Assembly: GCA_030549495.1 (NCBI GenBank)
Contig: JAUIRK010000176.1
Coordinates: 1 to 64,000, forward strand
Length of the DNA stretch: 64,000 nucleotides
From: Nectonema munidae
Taxonomy: Eukaryota > Nematomorpha > Nectonematoida > Nectonematidae
Direction of reading: 5' to 3'
Below are positions 1 to 10,136 of this stretch, one piece after another (positions within the stretch are counted from its first letter, which is position 1; each line of letters opens with the position of its first letter). The position numbers were made by a program, and so were the translations under genes. The notes under the pieces are model-generated. The model was not told where the DNA came from. It searched no databases and saw only the letters and a program-made list of their open reading frames with translations.

Positions 1-286
1 CTTACAAAAATGGCACAGTATAATTTGGGCCATGTAGTAATGATAAAAATTGCTAAGAATGAAACAAATAAATTGTTATTTCTGTGAACCTAATGAGAGT
101 AACTCTCTGAAACAATTATTTTTATCACTTAAAATTAAAATAAACGTTATCTTAAATTCTAAGAACTTTACTCATTTGAATTATAAATTTTTTTTATTGA
201 TTTTAAAAAAATTTTTAACTCCAAATGTGATTCTAAAAAAAATACTAACTAACGATTATAAGCGAACGAAGAAAGTATCACCTATA
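1..286. other. No recognisable feature
   Basis: A+T-rich sequence. An open frame on the plus strand has low-complexity composition and no recognisable motif. I see no gene here. Confidence 0.5.
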
Positions 287-700
287 TTATTCTTCGTTTA
301 CTGTTAAGAATTCATTTGGGATGTGTAAAGAAAGAAGAAAAAGTTCCCACATTTCTCTTATGGCTGCCATTTTGTCTGATGCTTTTCTTGCGTCTCTTGT
401 TAAAAAATTGTCAAACCGTAAACATCTTAAAAAGTATTTCAAACGAAAAAGTGAGATACAGGCCCGATAAAAAGGTCGGTTATCGTCTTTTTTGAAAAAA
501 TCTTCAATGTCATTAAAATTGTCCCTATCCCCACCCGAGCGTATCAAAAAAGCAAAAAAAAGAGTTCATTTCATCATAACTAAAAATTGAAAATTTATTA
601 CTTCCAAATTTTTTTGGAAAACATCTTTTGAGATTTATAACTTTCCTGTTTCTACATCTTAATATCATTCTTCTTATCTCTTCAGGAAACAATAAGTCAA
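287..700 (-). pseudogene. piggyBac transposase fragment (N-terminal part)
   Basis: The minus strand from about 547 to 287 encodes a piggyBac (DDE_Tnp_1_7 type) segment with the hallmark blocks IRSGGDRDNF, RPFYRACIS and FLRCLRFDNF, then AAIREMWELF and LTVNEE. The last block is where the first catalytic aspartate normally sits (LTVDEQ in the family), so it reads Asn here. In another frame upstream (to about 700) I can follow weaker N-terminal similarity, including SYDEMNSFF, which matches FSLDELKAFY in the piggyBac at 7782-8189. The rest of the catalytic domain is missing. The fragment abuts the gypsy element, whose coding remnant begins at 725. It is a decayed DNA transposon and not a working gene. 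Confidence 0.75.
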
Positions 701-724
701 ACAATTTAATTTCATCAACAGTTT

Positions 725-3073
725 CTATAAGAGTTCTTTTCCAGATTCAGATGAAGCAGCTTCCTTTTGGCTGCTAGGAGCAAGGTGTTTAAGAGCTACT
801 GTATTTTCGTTTCCATCTTGAAATCGTAATCGCGCACACTGGAGATTTACCTCCAAGATCTCCACCAATTCTACTTGAGGCTTGGCTTTGAATAATACAG
901 AAAACTTCTTTATCCAGGCAGTTTTGGAAATGGATAGCCAGTATGGAACCTTATTGCTAATAGTGTTTCTTCGGAATGTAAACATTCTCTCATGTGGAGT
1001 TTGGTTAGTTGATGTATTCAAGAGAGTTCTGAGTAGATTGAGCTGGAAGAATTTCTTCCCACTTTTCAATAGGCAGCCCGATATTTTTGGTTGCTAGAGT
1101 AATGGTTCGCCAAATGACGCCATTGTAGCGTTCGCACTGTGAGTTGCTTTGGGGCTTATAAGCTGCTGTGAACGTAGACGCGATTCCTTTACATAAAAGA
1201 AAATATTTAAGTTCATTTGATAAAAACTTCCCCTATCAGAATGTATGTAATTAGGTTGCCCAAACATCGTAAATAAATTTTGCAAACATTTGATGATAAT
1301 GCTTAACGTTATATCGTTGCAGGGATAAGCGAAAAGAAATCTTGAGTACGCATCAATAATAGTAAGAATATACCTAGTCTTACTTTCTGATGGCAATGTG
1401 CCTTTGAAGTCAATCGATAATAAATCTATCAAACGGTCTTGTTGATTTGATAATGTGATAGTTACCCGAGTTGTAAAACCATAGTTTGCATTTACAACAA
1501 ATTTAGCAGTTCTTTGTCATACCTTTAATTTCACCCATTGAAAAAGGTAAATTATTTTCTCTTACAAAGTGATGCATTCTTCTTACTCCAGGATGAATCA
1601 GCAAGTTATGTAATTCTTTCAAGTTCATTGAGTCTTTTGTAATAGAACAAACCCTGGACAACACATCTGCTGATAAGTTTCTCTCCGTTCGGGTGAGAGT
1701 TTTCGAAAAAAAGGCTACAGGTCTTCCTTCCTGTAAAAGTGAAGCAGCGATAGTTTTCTCTGAAGCGTCTGTCTCCACAAGAAGAGACTTGCCACTTTCA
1801 ATTGCACATAAAGTTGAATTCTTAATTTTCTGCTTTAGCGACTCTCGCATGTAAGAGATTGGATTTTGATTGAGATTTGGCATAATATGATATATATCCG
1901 ATCATTCTTTTCAATTCACAGGTATTTTTTGGCATCTTCATCAAAGGTTTCACACAATCTAGGTCCGGTTTTAATTCTCCATTACAAATCTCGTATCCAA
2001 AAAATTTAATTGATGTGAGGCATAATTTGCTTTTATTCCAGTTAATCTTGAGCGATTTGATTTTAGTTGCCTCAAGGAACGATTTCAGATTATGATTATG
2101 TTCTTTCAAAGTTTTGCCACAAACATTCACTTCGTCTATGTAAGAAAAAGTATTAGAAAGATTATTGTAAGAAAGAAAGTTATTGATAAATCGCTGAAAA
2201 GCAGAAGCACCGTTGGTGACTCCCATCAGAATTCTTGTGAACTGATAAAGTCTACCATTTGCTTCAAATCCAGTATAAATCCGTTCATTTTTTTCCAGCT
2301 CTACTTGATAGTAAGCTTCTGAAAGATCAATCAAGCTAAAGAACCTAAAATTAGCTACCTTGCAAGCCAATTTATTCATCTCAGGTAAAGAATAGGCGTC
2401 AGGTAAGGTGTACTTATTTATAGTGCGTGAAAAATCTACTACCATCCTTTTACCTCCCATAGGTTTCGGCACCAGAACAATCTGAGCTCGCCACGGAGAG
2501 TTGCTTTCTTCAATAACCCCAGTTTCCACAACCGGAAAATTTCAGTGCTTATGAATCTTTCATCTTCTTCATTAAAATTCCTTGTTTTTGTCGCCTAAGG
2601 TCGACATTTGGGCGAAAGAAACTTGAAAAGTCTGATTCGAGGAAGGTCTTTTTTAACTGCACTGTTCAGACATCATTTGAGAATTCCACTCTTGTATTGG
2701 AAATTCAAAGGAGTCTCTTTCCCACCAAAGTCAATTTTGATTTCTTTGTTTTTTCAAAAAACTGATTCCCAGAATTACTTGCTTCCGTAATTGAGGTAAA
2801 ACGAAAATTCCTCATTTTTGTAGTGCTTATTCTGGATTTGGAAGGAAGCACGGACTTTTCCTAAAACTTGCTTGAAGCCATACTTAACTTTTCTTTGCAT
2901 AACTTCAACTTTAAGCGAGTTGCAGTGTCTTTATCTATAAAATTGTCAGTACTTCCAGTGTCTACGAGTACTTCACATTTTGAGCCATTTAGATAGATTA
3001 TGCTGCTCCAATTGGATTGATTAGGTGTCGTATTTATGTTCGAAACATTGACACAGTTTGGAAAGATGCACAA
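725..3073 (-). mobile_element. Ty3/gypsy LTR retrotransposon, fossil
   Basis: Decayed pol region of a Ty3/gypsy-type LTR element on the minus strand. The parts lie in the usual order: aspartic protease about 3073-2861, reverse transcriptase about 2529-1900, RNase H about 1780-1640, and integrase catalytic core plus C-terminal part about 1432-725. The order protease, RT, RNase H, integrase separates it from Ty1/copia. I did not recognise a gag gene or a convincing pair of LTRs. The element is broken, with about five interruptions, and looks old. One end lies next to a piggyBac fragment. Confidence 0.85.
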
Positions 3074-4216
3074 TTTTCCTACATTTTAGGCAAATACTGG
3101 TGTACACAATATGGATTAAAGAATAGAAGATTTTACATGTCGCTATAAAGACGATAAGTTTTTTTACCAAACATTCTTAATTAATTAAGCAGTGTACATT
3201 TAAAAATTTTAACAGAACTACATATGTTCTTTAGTGCGTTTTTAAACTATTGTTAGTGGGCTGATAAGAGTATAAATATGTATACGAAAAATAATATTGG
3301 TATTGCTGACCTAACCAAATGCAACAACGACAAAATTGATTGCAACAACCCAATCGATAGAAAAACTATTTTTAACTACTAGTATTGAAAATTTTAACCA
3401 AGTATAAAGTTAATGATTAATCATGGCCTAAAACTATACACTTACTTCCTGACAAGTGTTTTTGTGCGCTTTTTTTGTCTATACGGTATCCCTCGCTCAC
3501 GGCTAATCATTTTTATACTTGTCGGTCTTCACAGGTCTTTTTGTACTATTTCATTTTTTTCAACAAAAAAAAAATGATATAGCAAGAAGCAAAGGCATGA
3601 TTTGTTCAATCAAAATCGGTCCCCACTTGAGAATCTACTAGTTTATACAAAAATTACTCTTTATTCAAGCTTATAACTAGAAATTTCAATTTTTAGAAAT
3701 TAAAAGAATAGGAAGAAGAAATTGCGTAATTTTTTTGTTTTAAAAAGTTTACACCGAATAAAAGTATTAAATAGTGTTATAACAAAAACTTACATCCACC
3801 ATAGTTAAGCCACTTATAAAAGAGTGAAAATGGAAACAAGCTTTTATAAAATACAGGAAGCAAATCAGAAATTTGAACATCTGTATTGTTAGGAAATGTT
3901 TCTTCGTTTAAAACCATTTTAGTTTGTCTAAAATATATTGAAATAAAAAATTTTAGCGCGTTTTTTCAGCGCTAAAATAGATTACTCTTAAATTAGGTAA
4001 AATCATTGCTTATATTGTAAAATATTAATATACCTTGTCATGAGGACACCTCGATTCAATGGACAATCTTGGCTATGGGCACAATATGAGTGCAACGGTT
4101 TTGTTTTAAGAATTTATACATTTTTAACTTTGAGTAAAAGGACAACCTTAACAAATGTTAATTTGAGACGAAATCAAAAATATTATTGAAATAAAGGACA
4201 GTATAGATGAAATGAA
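3074..4216. other. Non-coding gap between gypsy and piggyBac
   Basis: No open frame of note. It may contain the lost 5' part of the gypsy element. A short Tigger-like motif occurs near 3482 but I could not find a partner. Nothing else is recognised. Confidence 0.4.
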
Positions 4217-5385
4217 CCTCAATCGTACAGCAAAAATTATTACATTAGTTGTACAAGCTACTCCATTTTTGTGGTATAGGAAGTTTTCGCTGTTTTGCTT
4301 GCATTTGCTATCGCAAACTATTACCAAGATGAGACGATACAAAAAATAAAAGGTTTTTTAAAAGATAAGACGGAAAACTTTTATATTAAATACAAATTTT
4401 TACTCTAATTTTTATTTAATAAGCAGAAATTTTTCTTTAACTTGAATACGATGTTCAGGACAAATTGAAACACCCCAGCTAGAACAATTGCTTCTATAGT
4501 TTTTTTGCAATACTTACAGGGCCTTGAATAGCTTGTAGTTTTTCTTTTACATCCAGCAACAACTTCCAGAAAACCAACTTTAATTGAAGCCTCTTTTATA
4601 GACAGAGCGAGAGTTTGCATACTCATTCTTTTCGAAGTAATATGGGAAGGCTAGTTTGAAAGTCAAGTTTTTTAAAAACTCTTTCCGGGTTTTACCATAC
4701 GCGTTCTTTTTTGACAAAATAAATGAGCTACTCCATGAAACATCAATCATGTTATAGTTGACTAGCATCGGTCATCTGTTTGTCTTTCTCCTAGAGCTAA
4801 ACTACTTAATGGAGTCCATCAAATCAACACCGCAATTTGCTTTGTTGTAATCTAAAATTACAACTTGCTTTTTGTCTCTTCTGGTTGAAACGTCGATTAC
4901 AAAGTCTGATAAGGATAAGAGTATAAGATTTTTGTTTTTCGGAATATATTCACACAAAGATATTTTGTTTTCTTTATCGTATAAACTATATGGTAAAAAT
5001 ACTGTCTTGTTTTTAGCTGATTTCATACACTGTCGAATTTCTCTTCTAGATTTGTTCATAGTACCAATCAAAGTGAGATCTATTTTCAAAAGGTTTTTGC
5101 GAGACTATGAGATGTAAAATATCTATCTGTCACAATGTCTCTTTTTTGTCTTGAGTCGCTTCCATTTTTTTGAGAAGTAAATGCTTGATGTAAGAGCGTA
5201 TCCTGTGGATGCTTCGCAGGACCAAAAAATTTTTATGCCATATTTTCTTGGCTCGGTAGGAATGAAAGTTCTTTGAGGTATATGCCCCCTGTCGCCATAA
5301 AGCTGTTCATCGAACGTCCGAGTACTTCCTGGAATCAAACCACGTAACAAGTTTTTTTGAAACATATTCCAAATCTCTCTGATAA

Positions 5386-5510
5386 CACTGGTCAACAAAT
5401 TTTTATTTTTTTTCTTTGGCAGACCATCTAGGAGTGTTTTCTGGGGTTTTGAAGGTCGCTGATTACGAATATAACATTGGTTTTGTCTGATTGGCTCTAG
5501 TTTAGAAGAT
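5386..5510 (+). repeat. Left terminal inverted repeat of the nested transposon
   Basis: Pairs with 7690-7817. The outer 12 bases (CACTGGTCAACA) are identical in both ends, followed by T-rich spacer and conserved blocks around TTTCTGGGG and TTGGCTCTAGTTT. Conservation fades beyond about base 125. Confidence 0.85.
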
Positions 5511-5686
5511 ACTGATAGCCTCAAATAAGCCTAAACTGCTAAAATTCTCCCTGAAATACTTCAATATAGAAGCAGTAAATAATAATATCAGAAAATACAT
5601 AATAATTATTATGTATGTAGTGTTTTTAAAACAGTATTTAAGAATTTTCTTTTTAATTCTTTTCCTTTTTTATTCCAGAGTTGAAA

Positions 5687-7393
5687 ATGAGTTCCAGAGA
5701 GAAAATGAGTTCTTCTAAAAGACGTTGTAGATATGAACCGGATGTCTTTTGTTACATCTGTGGACAGTATATGATGGCACAACAAAAGAGGAATATTACA
5801 GACTTTGTCAAGAGGGCGTACAAAGCATACTTCGATATGAAACTAGGTGACCAAGATAAGTCTTGGGCCCCCCATATGGTGTGCAAAACCTGTGTAGAAA
5901 GTCTCCGCGGTTGGACCAATGGTAAGCTGAAGTTGAAGTTTGCTGTACCAATGGTGTGGAGAGAGCCCAAGAATCATTTTGATGACTGCTACTTCTGTAT
6001 CAATGATATGACGGGGTTTAACAAGCACAAGAAAGCAAATTGGCAGTATCCGAGCCTGGATTCTGCTATCCGTCCTGTTGCGCACTCTGAGGATCTACCT
6101 GTGCCTGTTTTCACCAGTCTGCCTGAAATCGATGAAACCGAAGAGATTCCAGCTGATCTTTCAATATCAAGTGGTGATAGCTGTAGTGACTATGAAGAAC
6201 CCTCAAATGGCCCTCAGCTTTTCAATCAATCTGAACTTAATGACCTAGTGCGAGACCTTTGTTTGTCGAAGGAGCAGTCTGAAGTTCTTGCATCACGACT
6301 CCAAGAGAAAAACATTCTTGATTCTGGCACAAAAGTAACATACTATAGGACAAGGGAAGGCAGCTTGCTTCGTTTCTTTTCTAAAGAAGATGACCTGGTC
6401 TTTTGTAATGACGTTTCTGCACTTCTTAACTGCATGGGGATCTCGTCATATGACCCAGCAGATTGGCGTCTCTTTATAGATAGCTCGAAATCAAGTCTAA
6501 AAGTTGTACTTTTGCATAATGGCAATAAGTTTGCTCCTGTACCAATTGGCCATTCTACCAAGATGAAAGAAGAGTATGATGGTATCCAATTTGTTCTTGA
6601 AAAACTAAATTACAACACTCATAAATGGCTGATTTGTGTGGACTTGAAAATGGTGAATTTTCTGCTTGGTCAGCAAAGTGGGTACACAAAGTATCCCTGC
6701 TTTCTTTGTTTGTGGGATAGCAGAGCAAGAAACCAGCACTGGAGAAGGGAGAACTGGCCAGAACGAGAAAGTCTCGAAGTCGGCACAGCCAACGTCATCA
6801 ATGAGCCTTTGGTACCCAGGGATAGAATCATCTTCCCTCCATTGCACATAAAACTAGGGCTCATGAAGCAGTTTGTTAAGGCGTTGAACAAAGATGGGGA
6901 TTGCTTCAAGTACATATGCAGGCAATTTCCAGGTCTTTCCATCGAAAAAGCTAAAGGTGGCATCTTCGATGGACCTCAGATTCGAACGCTCATGAGGGAT
7001 TCTGACTTCACTAATCATATGAACAGGGTTGAGTTAAATGCTTGGGTGTCCTTCACAGATGTAGTGACAAACTTTTTGGGAAATCACAAAGCTGATAATT
7101 ACAAGCAATTGGTCCGTAAGATGCTTACTGCATACGAAAAACTAGGGGCAAATGTGAGCATTAAAGTTCATTTCTTGTTTAGCCACCTCGACAGATTTCC
7201 TGGTAATCTTGGTGATTACAGTGAGGAGCAAGGAGAGAGATTCCATCAAGACATCAAAACAATGGAAGAGAGGTATCAAGGCAAATGGGATGAGCACATG
7301 ATGGCAGACTACTGCTGGAACCTTTTGAGAGACTGTCCGAAAGTTGCTCACAAGCGAAAATCGTATAAACGTCAATTTCACTTTTGTGAATAA
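5687..7393 (+). CDS. Putative transposase, unclassified family, 568 aa
   Basis: Single uninterrupted frame. I chose the ATG at 5687; an in-frame TTG lies six bases upstream. A good splice acceptor (TTTTTTATTCCAG ending at 5678) lies just before it, so a 5' intron is possible. Visible features: an N-terminal Cys cluster, CYIC (residues 22-25), CKTC (66-69) and CYFC (101-104), likely a zinc-binding DNA-recognition module; an acidic linker (about 135-175); then a conserved block with FIDSSK (Asp 265), LLHNGN, ICVDLK (Asp 319), YPCFLCLWDSR (338-347), and near the C-terminus SEEQGERFHQDIK (Glu 513/514) and YQGKWDEHMMADYCW. The spaced Asp, Asp and Glu suggest an RNase-H-fold DDE nuclease, but this is inference. 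AATAAA overlaps the stop. Codon and base composition are richer in G+C than the surroundings, fitting recent arrival. Confidence 0.8.
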   Translation: MSSREKMSSSKRRCRYEPDVFCYICGQYMMAQQKRNITDFVKRAYKAYFDMKLGDQDKSWAPHMVCKTCVESLRGWTNGKLKLKFAVPMVWREPKNHFDDCYFCINDMTGFNKHKKANWQYPSLDSAIRPVAHSEDLPVPVFTSLPEIDETEEIPADLSISSGDSCSDYEEPSNGPQLFNQSELNDLVRDLCLSKEQSEVLASRLQEKNILDSGTKVTYYRTREGSLLRFFSKEDDLVFCNDVSALLNCMGISSYDPADWRLFIDSSKSSLKVVLLHNGNKFAPVPIGHSTKMKEEYDGIQFVLEKLNYNTHKWLICVDLKMVNFLLGQQSGYTKYPCFLCLWDSRARNQHWRRENWPERESLEVGTANVINEPLVPRDRIIFPPLHIKLGLMKQFVKALNKDGDCFKYICRQFPGLSIEKAKGGIFDGPQIRTLMRDSDFTNHMNRVELNAWVSFTDVVTNFLGNHKADNYKQLVRKMLTAYEKLGANVSIKVHFLFSHLDRFPGNLGDYSEEQGERFHQDIKTMEERYQGKWDEHMMADYCWNLLRDCPKVAHKRKSYKRQFHFCE

Positions 7394-7689
7394 AATATTG
7401 TTTTGTGTGTTCATTGTAACTAAGAATCTAGTGTATAATAAATGCTTTGCATTAAAATTCAGTAAATTTTTAGCAAATTTTTTGTATATTCTCGAAATCT
7501 ATGAAAAGTGTTCAGTTATTATAGGATAAATGAAATGATGTTATATCTAACTTAACTTGTTAGATTGAGATTTTACACTGTCTTTGTGGTTTTAGATTAT
7601 CATAAAAATCAATATCTGACATTTTTGCACTATTTAGCCGTTTTTTGTACGTTTAGTTATGGTCGCGAATGGGTGATTTCAGACGAACG

Positions 7690-7817
7690 ACCCCCCTGTG
7701 ATATCTCCAAAACTAGAGCCAACTTGAAAAAACAAATGTCAGATTCGGATTCAGCGCCCTTGAAAACCCCAGAAACCAGTCTCACTTTGCCTGCCAAAAA
7801 TATTGTGTTGACCAGTG
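7690..7817 (-). repeat. Right terminal inverted repeat of the nested transposon
   Basis: Reverse complement begins CACTGGTCAACA and repeats the block order of the left end (TTTGGCAG, TTTCTGGGGTTTT, GCGCTGA, CGAAT, TTGGCTCTAGTTT). Confidence 0.85.
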
Positions 7818-9048
7818 TAATAGCCAACTTGTCAATTTTTTTCTTTCTTCTCGATTTCGAAAGTTGTCAAATCTCAAGCATCTGAGAAAAAATTTGAATC
7901 GTTCGTATCCAATAGTCGCTTTATAAAAAGGTCTGCCATCATCAGGTGACCAAAGATCTTGAAACAAAGACATATTGTCGCGATCCATTGCACTCCTGAT
8001 CAAGATTGCATAAAAAGCCTTGAGTTCATCAAGCGAAAATGTTTTCATAAACGATGGATAAGACTTATTACACTTTTGATGAATAAACTGCTTTATCACA
8101 TCATTAACTTTTCGGTTGGTAAATCTTTGGATTTGCAAAAAAATATTCTCATCATAACAAAAATGGACTAAGTTCATCTTTAGGATCACATAAAGGACGT
8201 GGTAACTCTCTCAAAATGTTTCGCGAAGAAGATCGAACTAAATGATGATTTTTCTAAAACACTATATCACCACATCTAATTTCTTCATTTGAAGAAGTGT
8301 CTTCATTAAAATCGTGATTTGCATCAATTTCTTCTAAGTCTTTTATGATAATCGTCATCATCATCATCATCATCACAATCACTGAAATTGTTTCCATCAA
8401 CAGATTCTCCAAAACTATCTTCACTGTTTTTCTCTATAAATATATCAATTTACCCTTCGTCCACGCTTTCTCCATTTGTAGAACAAGACGGTTCATTGAA
8501 ATTTATTTCTTCATTTTCTTGATTTTCACTTTCATCTTTTATAGATAAGAAAACCTTCGCTAATAAAAAAGATTCTCTTTTATTTTTTTTTCATTCTTTG
8601 AAGCGATAGAACGTGTAAAAATAAACGAAAGTAATAATAAGAACTTGTATAGGATGAAAGAAAATGATAAATAAATGTGAAAAGTACACGTGTGTTTTCC
8701 TATGACAGAATTTTTTCTGTTGCTAATGAGAAGATGCTATACTACAAAAAGGAGTAGCTTGTACAATTGAAGCAAAAAGATTAATTATGCTAAAACGAAA
8801 ACAGATGTCAAAATTAATGAGTAGTATATTTTATGCAGCACTTACAATAAGTATGCTTCATAAATATCATACTGTTTCAAAATAGCATGTACGAATGAGG
8901 GTTAACTTCATATCATTTTTGATTAAAATGAGGTATATATCAATTTTAATTAATTTATTTTATTATATAAAACTTATTTTTTTATTGTATATAATATCAA
9001 ATTATTAATTATTTACTTTATAACATATGTATTTTTTAAAAAGGAAGA

Positions 9049-9325
9049 AATGACAAAAGAGTGACAAAAATACGGAAATTCATAGGAACAACAAATCTAA
9101 GGAGTTACATGATAAAAGTGACAAAAATATCTGAAACATTTAATAGAAGACTTCAACAATGACTCTAACACTAACTAATCAAGAAACTAACTAAGTTAAA
9201 AATTACCTAATTAACTAGCTCACTAATTAACTAAGCAAACTAACTTGATTTGTTACTCCTTTGAGCATTATTTAATGTTACAAATTTTGTCACTTTTTTG
9301 ATTTGTCACTCTTTTGATAGTAACC
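9049..9325. repeat. Foldback element with (CTAA)-rich core, copy 1
   Basis: The left arm contains GACAAAAGAGTGACAAAAA and the right arm its complement (TTTTGTCACTTT, TTTGTCACTCTTTTGAT). The middle (9155-9245) is a degenerate run of CTAA/TTAA words. The same arrangement occurs at 24117-24556, so this is a dispersed non-autonomous family. It encodes nothing. Confidence 0.7.
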
Positions 9326-9360
9326 CATTTGAAACATGTCTATCTAAAAAGTCTTTTTAT

Positions 9361-9413
9361 CCAAGACCTTGAGTTATCGAAACCCAGTATCTAACCAACC
9401 CTAGTCACGCTCG
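9361..9413 (-). mobile_element. SINE head, truncated, antisense
   Basis: The reverse complement (GTGACTAGGGTTGGTTAGAT..., GATAACTCAAGGTCTTGG) matches the first ~55 bases of the SINE at 9760-9911. It is truncated just before the B box. Together the two copies form an inverted pair about 350 bp apart. Confidence 0.65.
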
Positions 9414-9759
9414 AAAACAGTTGTCTTAAGCAAATTTTTAAGCTTGCTCTTGTAAGAGAGGCCCTGTTATTGGAATATTTTTAGACCTTGCTTTGTTGAA
9501 CTAATCCAAGCTTCATCTTTAATTTTTTCAAACGGTCTTGCACAAATTCGTTTACGATTAGAGTTACACTTTTTTCATATAAGCCTAATATTTTATCTTT
9601 ATCATTTAATAACTTACTTGATTTTTTCTACATCTAAAATTTGATGCTAGATTTCTAAGGCTAAATTTTTGAGAAACTGATAGAGTTATGATCTGCATTT
9701 ATTTCTTCAAGTTCAAAATTTTAAGTTTGGTTTTTGTAGAAGACCTAATTATTAGAATA

Positions 9760-9911
9760 TTAGGGGGCGTGAGTAGGGTTGGCTAGATGCTGGTTTTGAT
9801 AACTCAAGGTCTTGGGTTCGATCCCGCATCAAGCCTGCTTTCCTCATAGTTCGATACAAGCGGCGCAATTGTGCCTTCTCGATGAAAACACCCTATGGTA
9901 CCTTTACCTTT
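9760..9911 (+). mobile_element. tRNA-derived SINE with 13-bp target-site duplication
   Basis: The head has a Pol III B-box-like motif, GGGTTCGATCCC (about 9814-9825), and a tRNA-like upstream part (GTGAGTAGGGTTGGCTAGAT) standing for the A-box region. The body ends CCTTTACCTTT. The 13-bp direct repeat AATTATTAGAATA flanks it (9747-9759 and 9912-9924), the mark of target-primed insertion. The repeat is exact, so the insertion is fairly young. Confidence 0.85.
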
Positions 9912-10136
9912 AATTATTAGAATAAAATGCTAACGTTGTTTAAAAATAAAGCAATGAACTATGCAACATAAAATCAAAGAAATGAATACTTATCTATCAA
10001 ATAGAAAAAAAATGAAAAAATATCCATTATATATCATGCAATGTTTATCAGAAAATGGTGCATATAATTTGCACATAATGGGTTTGATGAATATATTTCA
10101 TTAATATAAAATTATGAGACAAATTATTTTGATATA

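Larger units (their letters stand above)
5386..7817 (+). mobile_element. Complete-looking DNA transposon of unassigned superfamily
   Basis: The element starts CACTGGTCAACA at 5386 and ends with the complement TGTTGACCAGTG at 7817. The inverted repeats run about 120 bp, imperfect, with strong blocks TTTGGCAG, TTTCTGGGGTTTT, CGCTGA, CGAAT and TTGGCTCTAGTTT. TAA occurs directly outside both ends (5383-5385 and 7818-7820). Joining the flanks at one TAA gives, on the minus strand, a reading LAIIREIW across the junction of the host piggyBac gene. This shows the empty site and fixes the boundaries. The single gene at 5687-7393 is uninterrupted. A 3-bp TAA/TWA-type duplication is known from PIF/Harbinger and Zator, but I do not recognise the protein as either. 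Confidence 0.9.
4405..8560 (-). pseudogene. piggyBac transposase, disrupted
   Basis: The minus strand reads in order: an Asp-rich N-terminal tract (8340-8400, CATCAT repeats on the plus strand), the N-terminal domain 8189-7825 (FTNRKVNDVIKQF, FSLDELKAFYAILIRSA, FLRCLRFDNF), then after the nested element REIWNMF, TFDEQLYGDRG (first catalytic Asp) and KYGIKIFWSCEASTGY at 5390-5123. Next come VTDRYFTS (second Asp) at about 5120, LTLIGTMNKSRREI at 5089-5030, CGVDLMDSI (third Asp region) at about 4810, YNMIDVSWSSSFIL at 4768-4700 and a Cys-rich C-terminus (CKYCKK) at 4530-4500. Besides the insertion there are frame breaks near 7845, 5100 and 4800. All three catalytic Asp motifs survive, so decay is moderate. 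Confidence 0.85.
4217..8901 (-). mobile_element. piggyBac element with recognisable ends, split by a nested transposon
   Basis: The right end reads GCATGTACGAATGAGGG followed by TTAA (8902-8905), the piggyBac target site. The left end (from 4217, CCTCAATCGTACAGC) is the matching inverted end, preceded by TGAA, which looks like a mutated TTAA. A 16-bp subterminal inverted repeat, TTGTACAAGCTACTCC (4252-4267) and its complement (8753-8768), is exact. Without the nested element at 5386-7817 and its 3-bp duplication the length is about 2.25 kb, normal for piggyBac. Transposase remnants on the minus strand fill the inside. The outer boundary is well supported on the right and slightly eroded on the left. 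Confidence 0.85.

Noticed and set aside
3470-3520. Tigger-like terminal motif (ACGGTATCCCTCGCTCACGG)
   Set aside because: Only one end, no TA-CAG start and no partner within 2 kb.
6343-6963. Several minus-strand open frames opposite the transposase at 5687-7393
   Set aside because: They are shadows of the plus-strand gene and carry no motifs of their own.
8345-8548. Plus-strand Ile-rich open frame
   Set aside because: It is the complement of the Asp-rich N-terminal tract of the piggyBac transposase.
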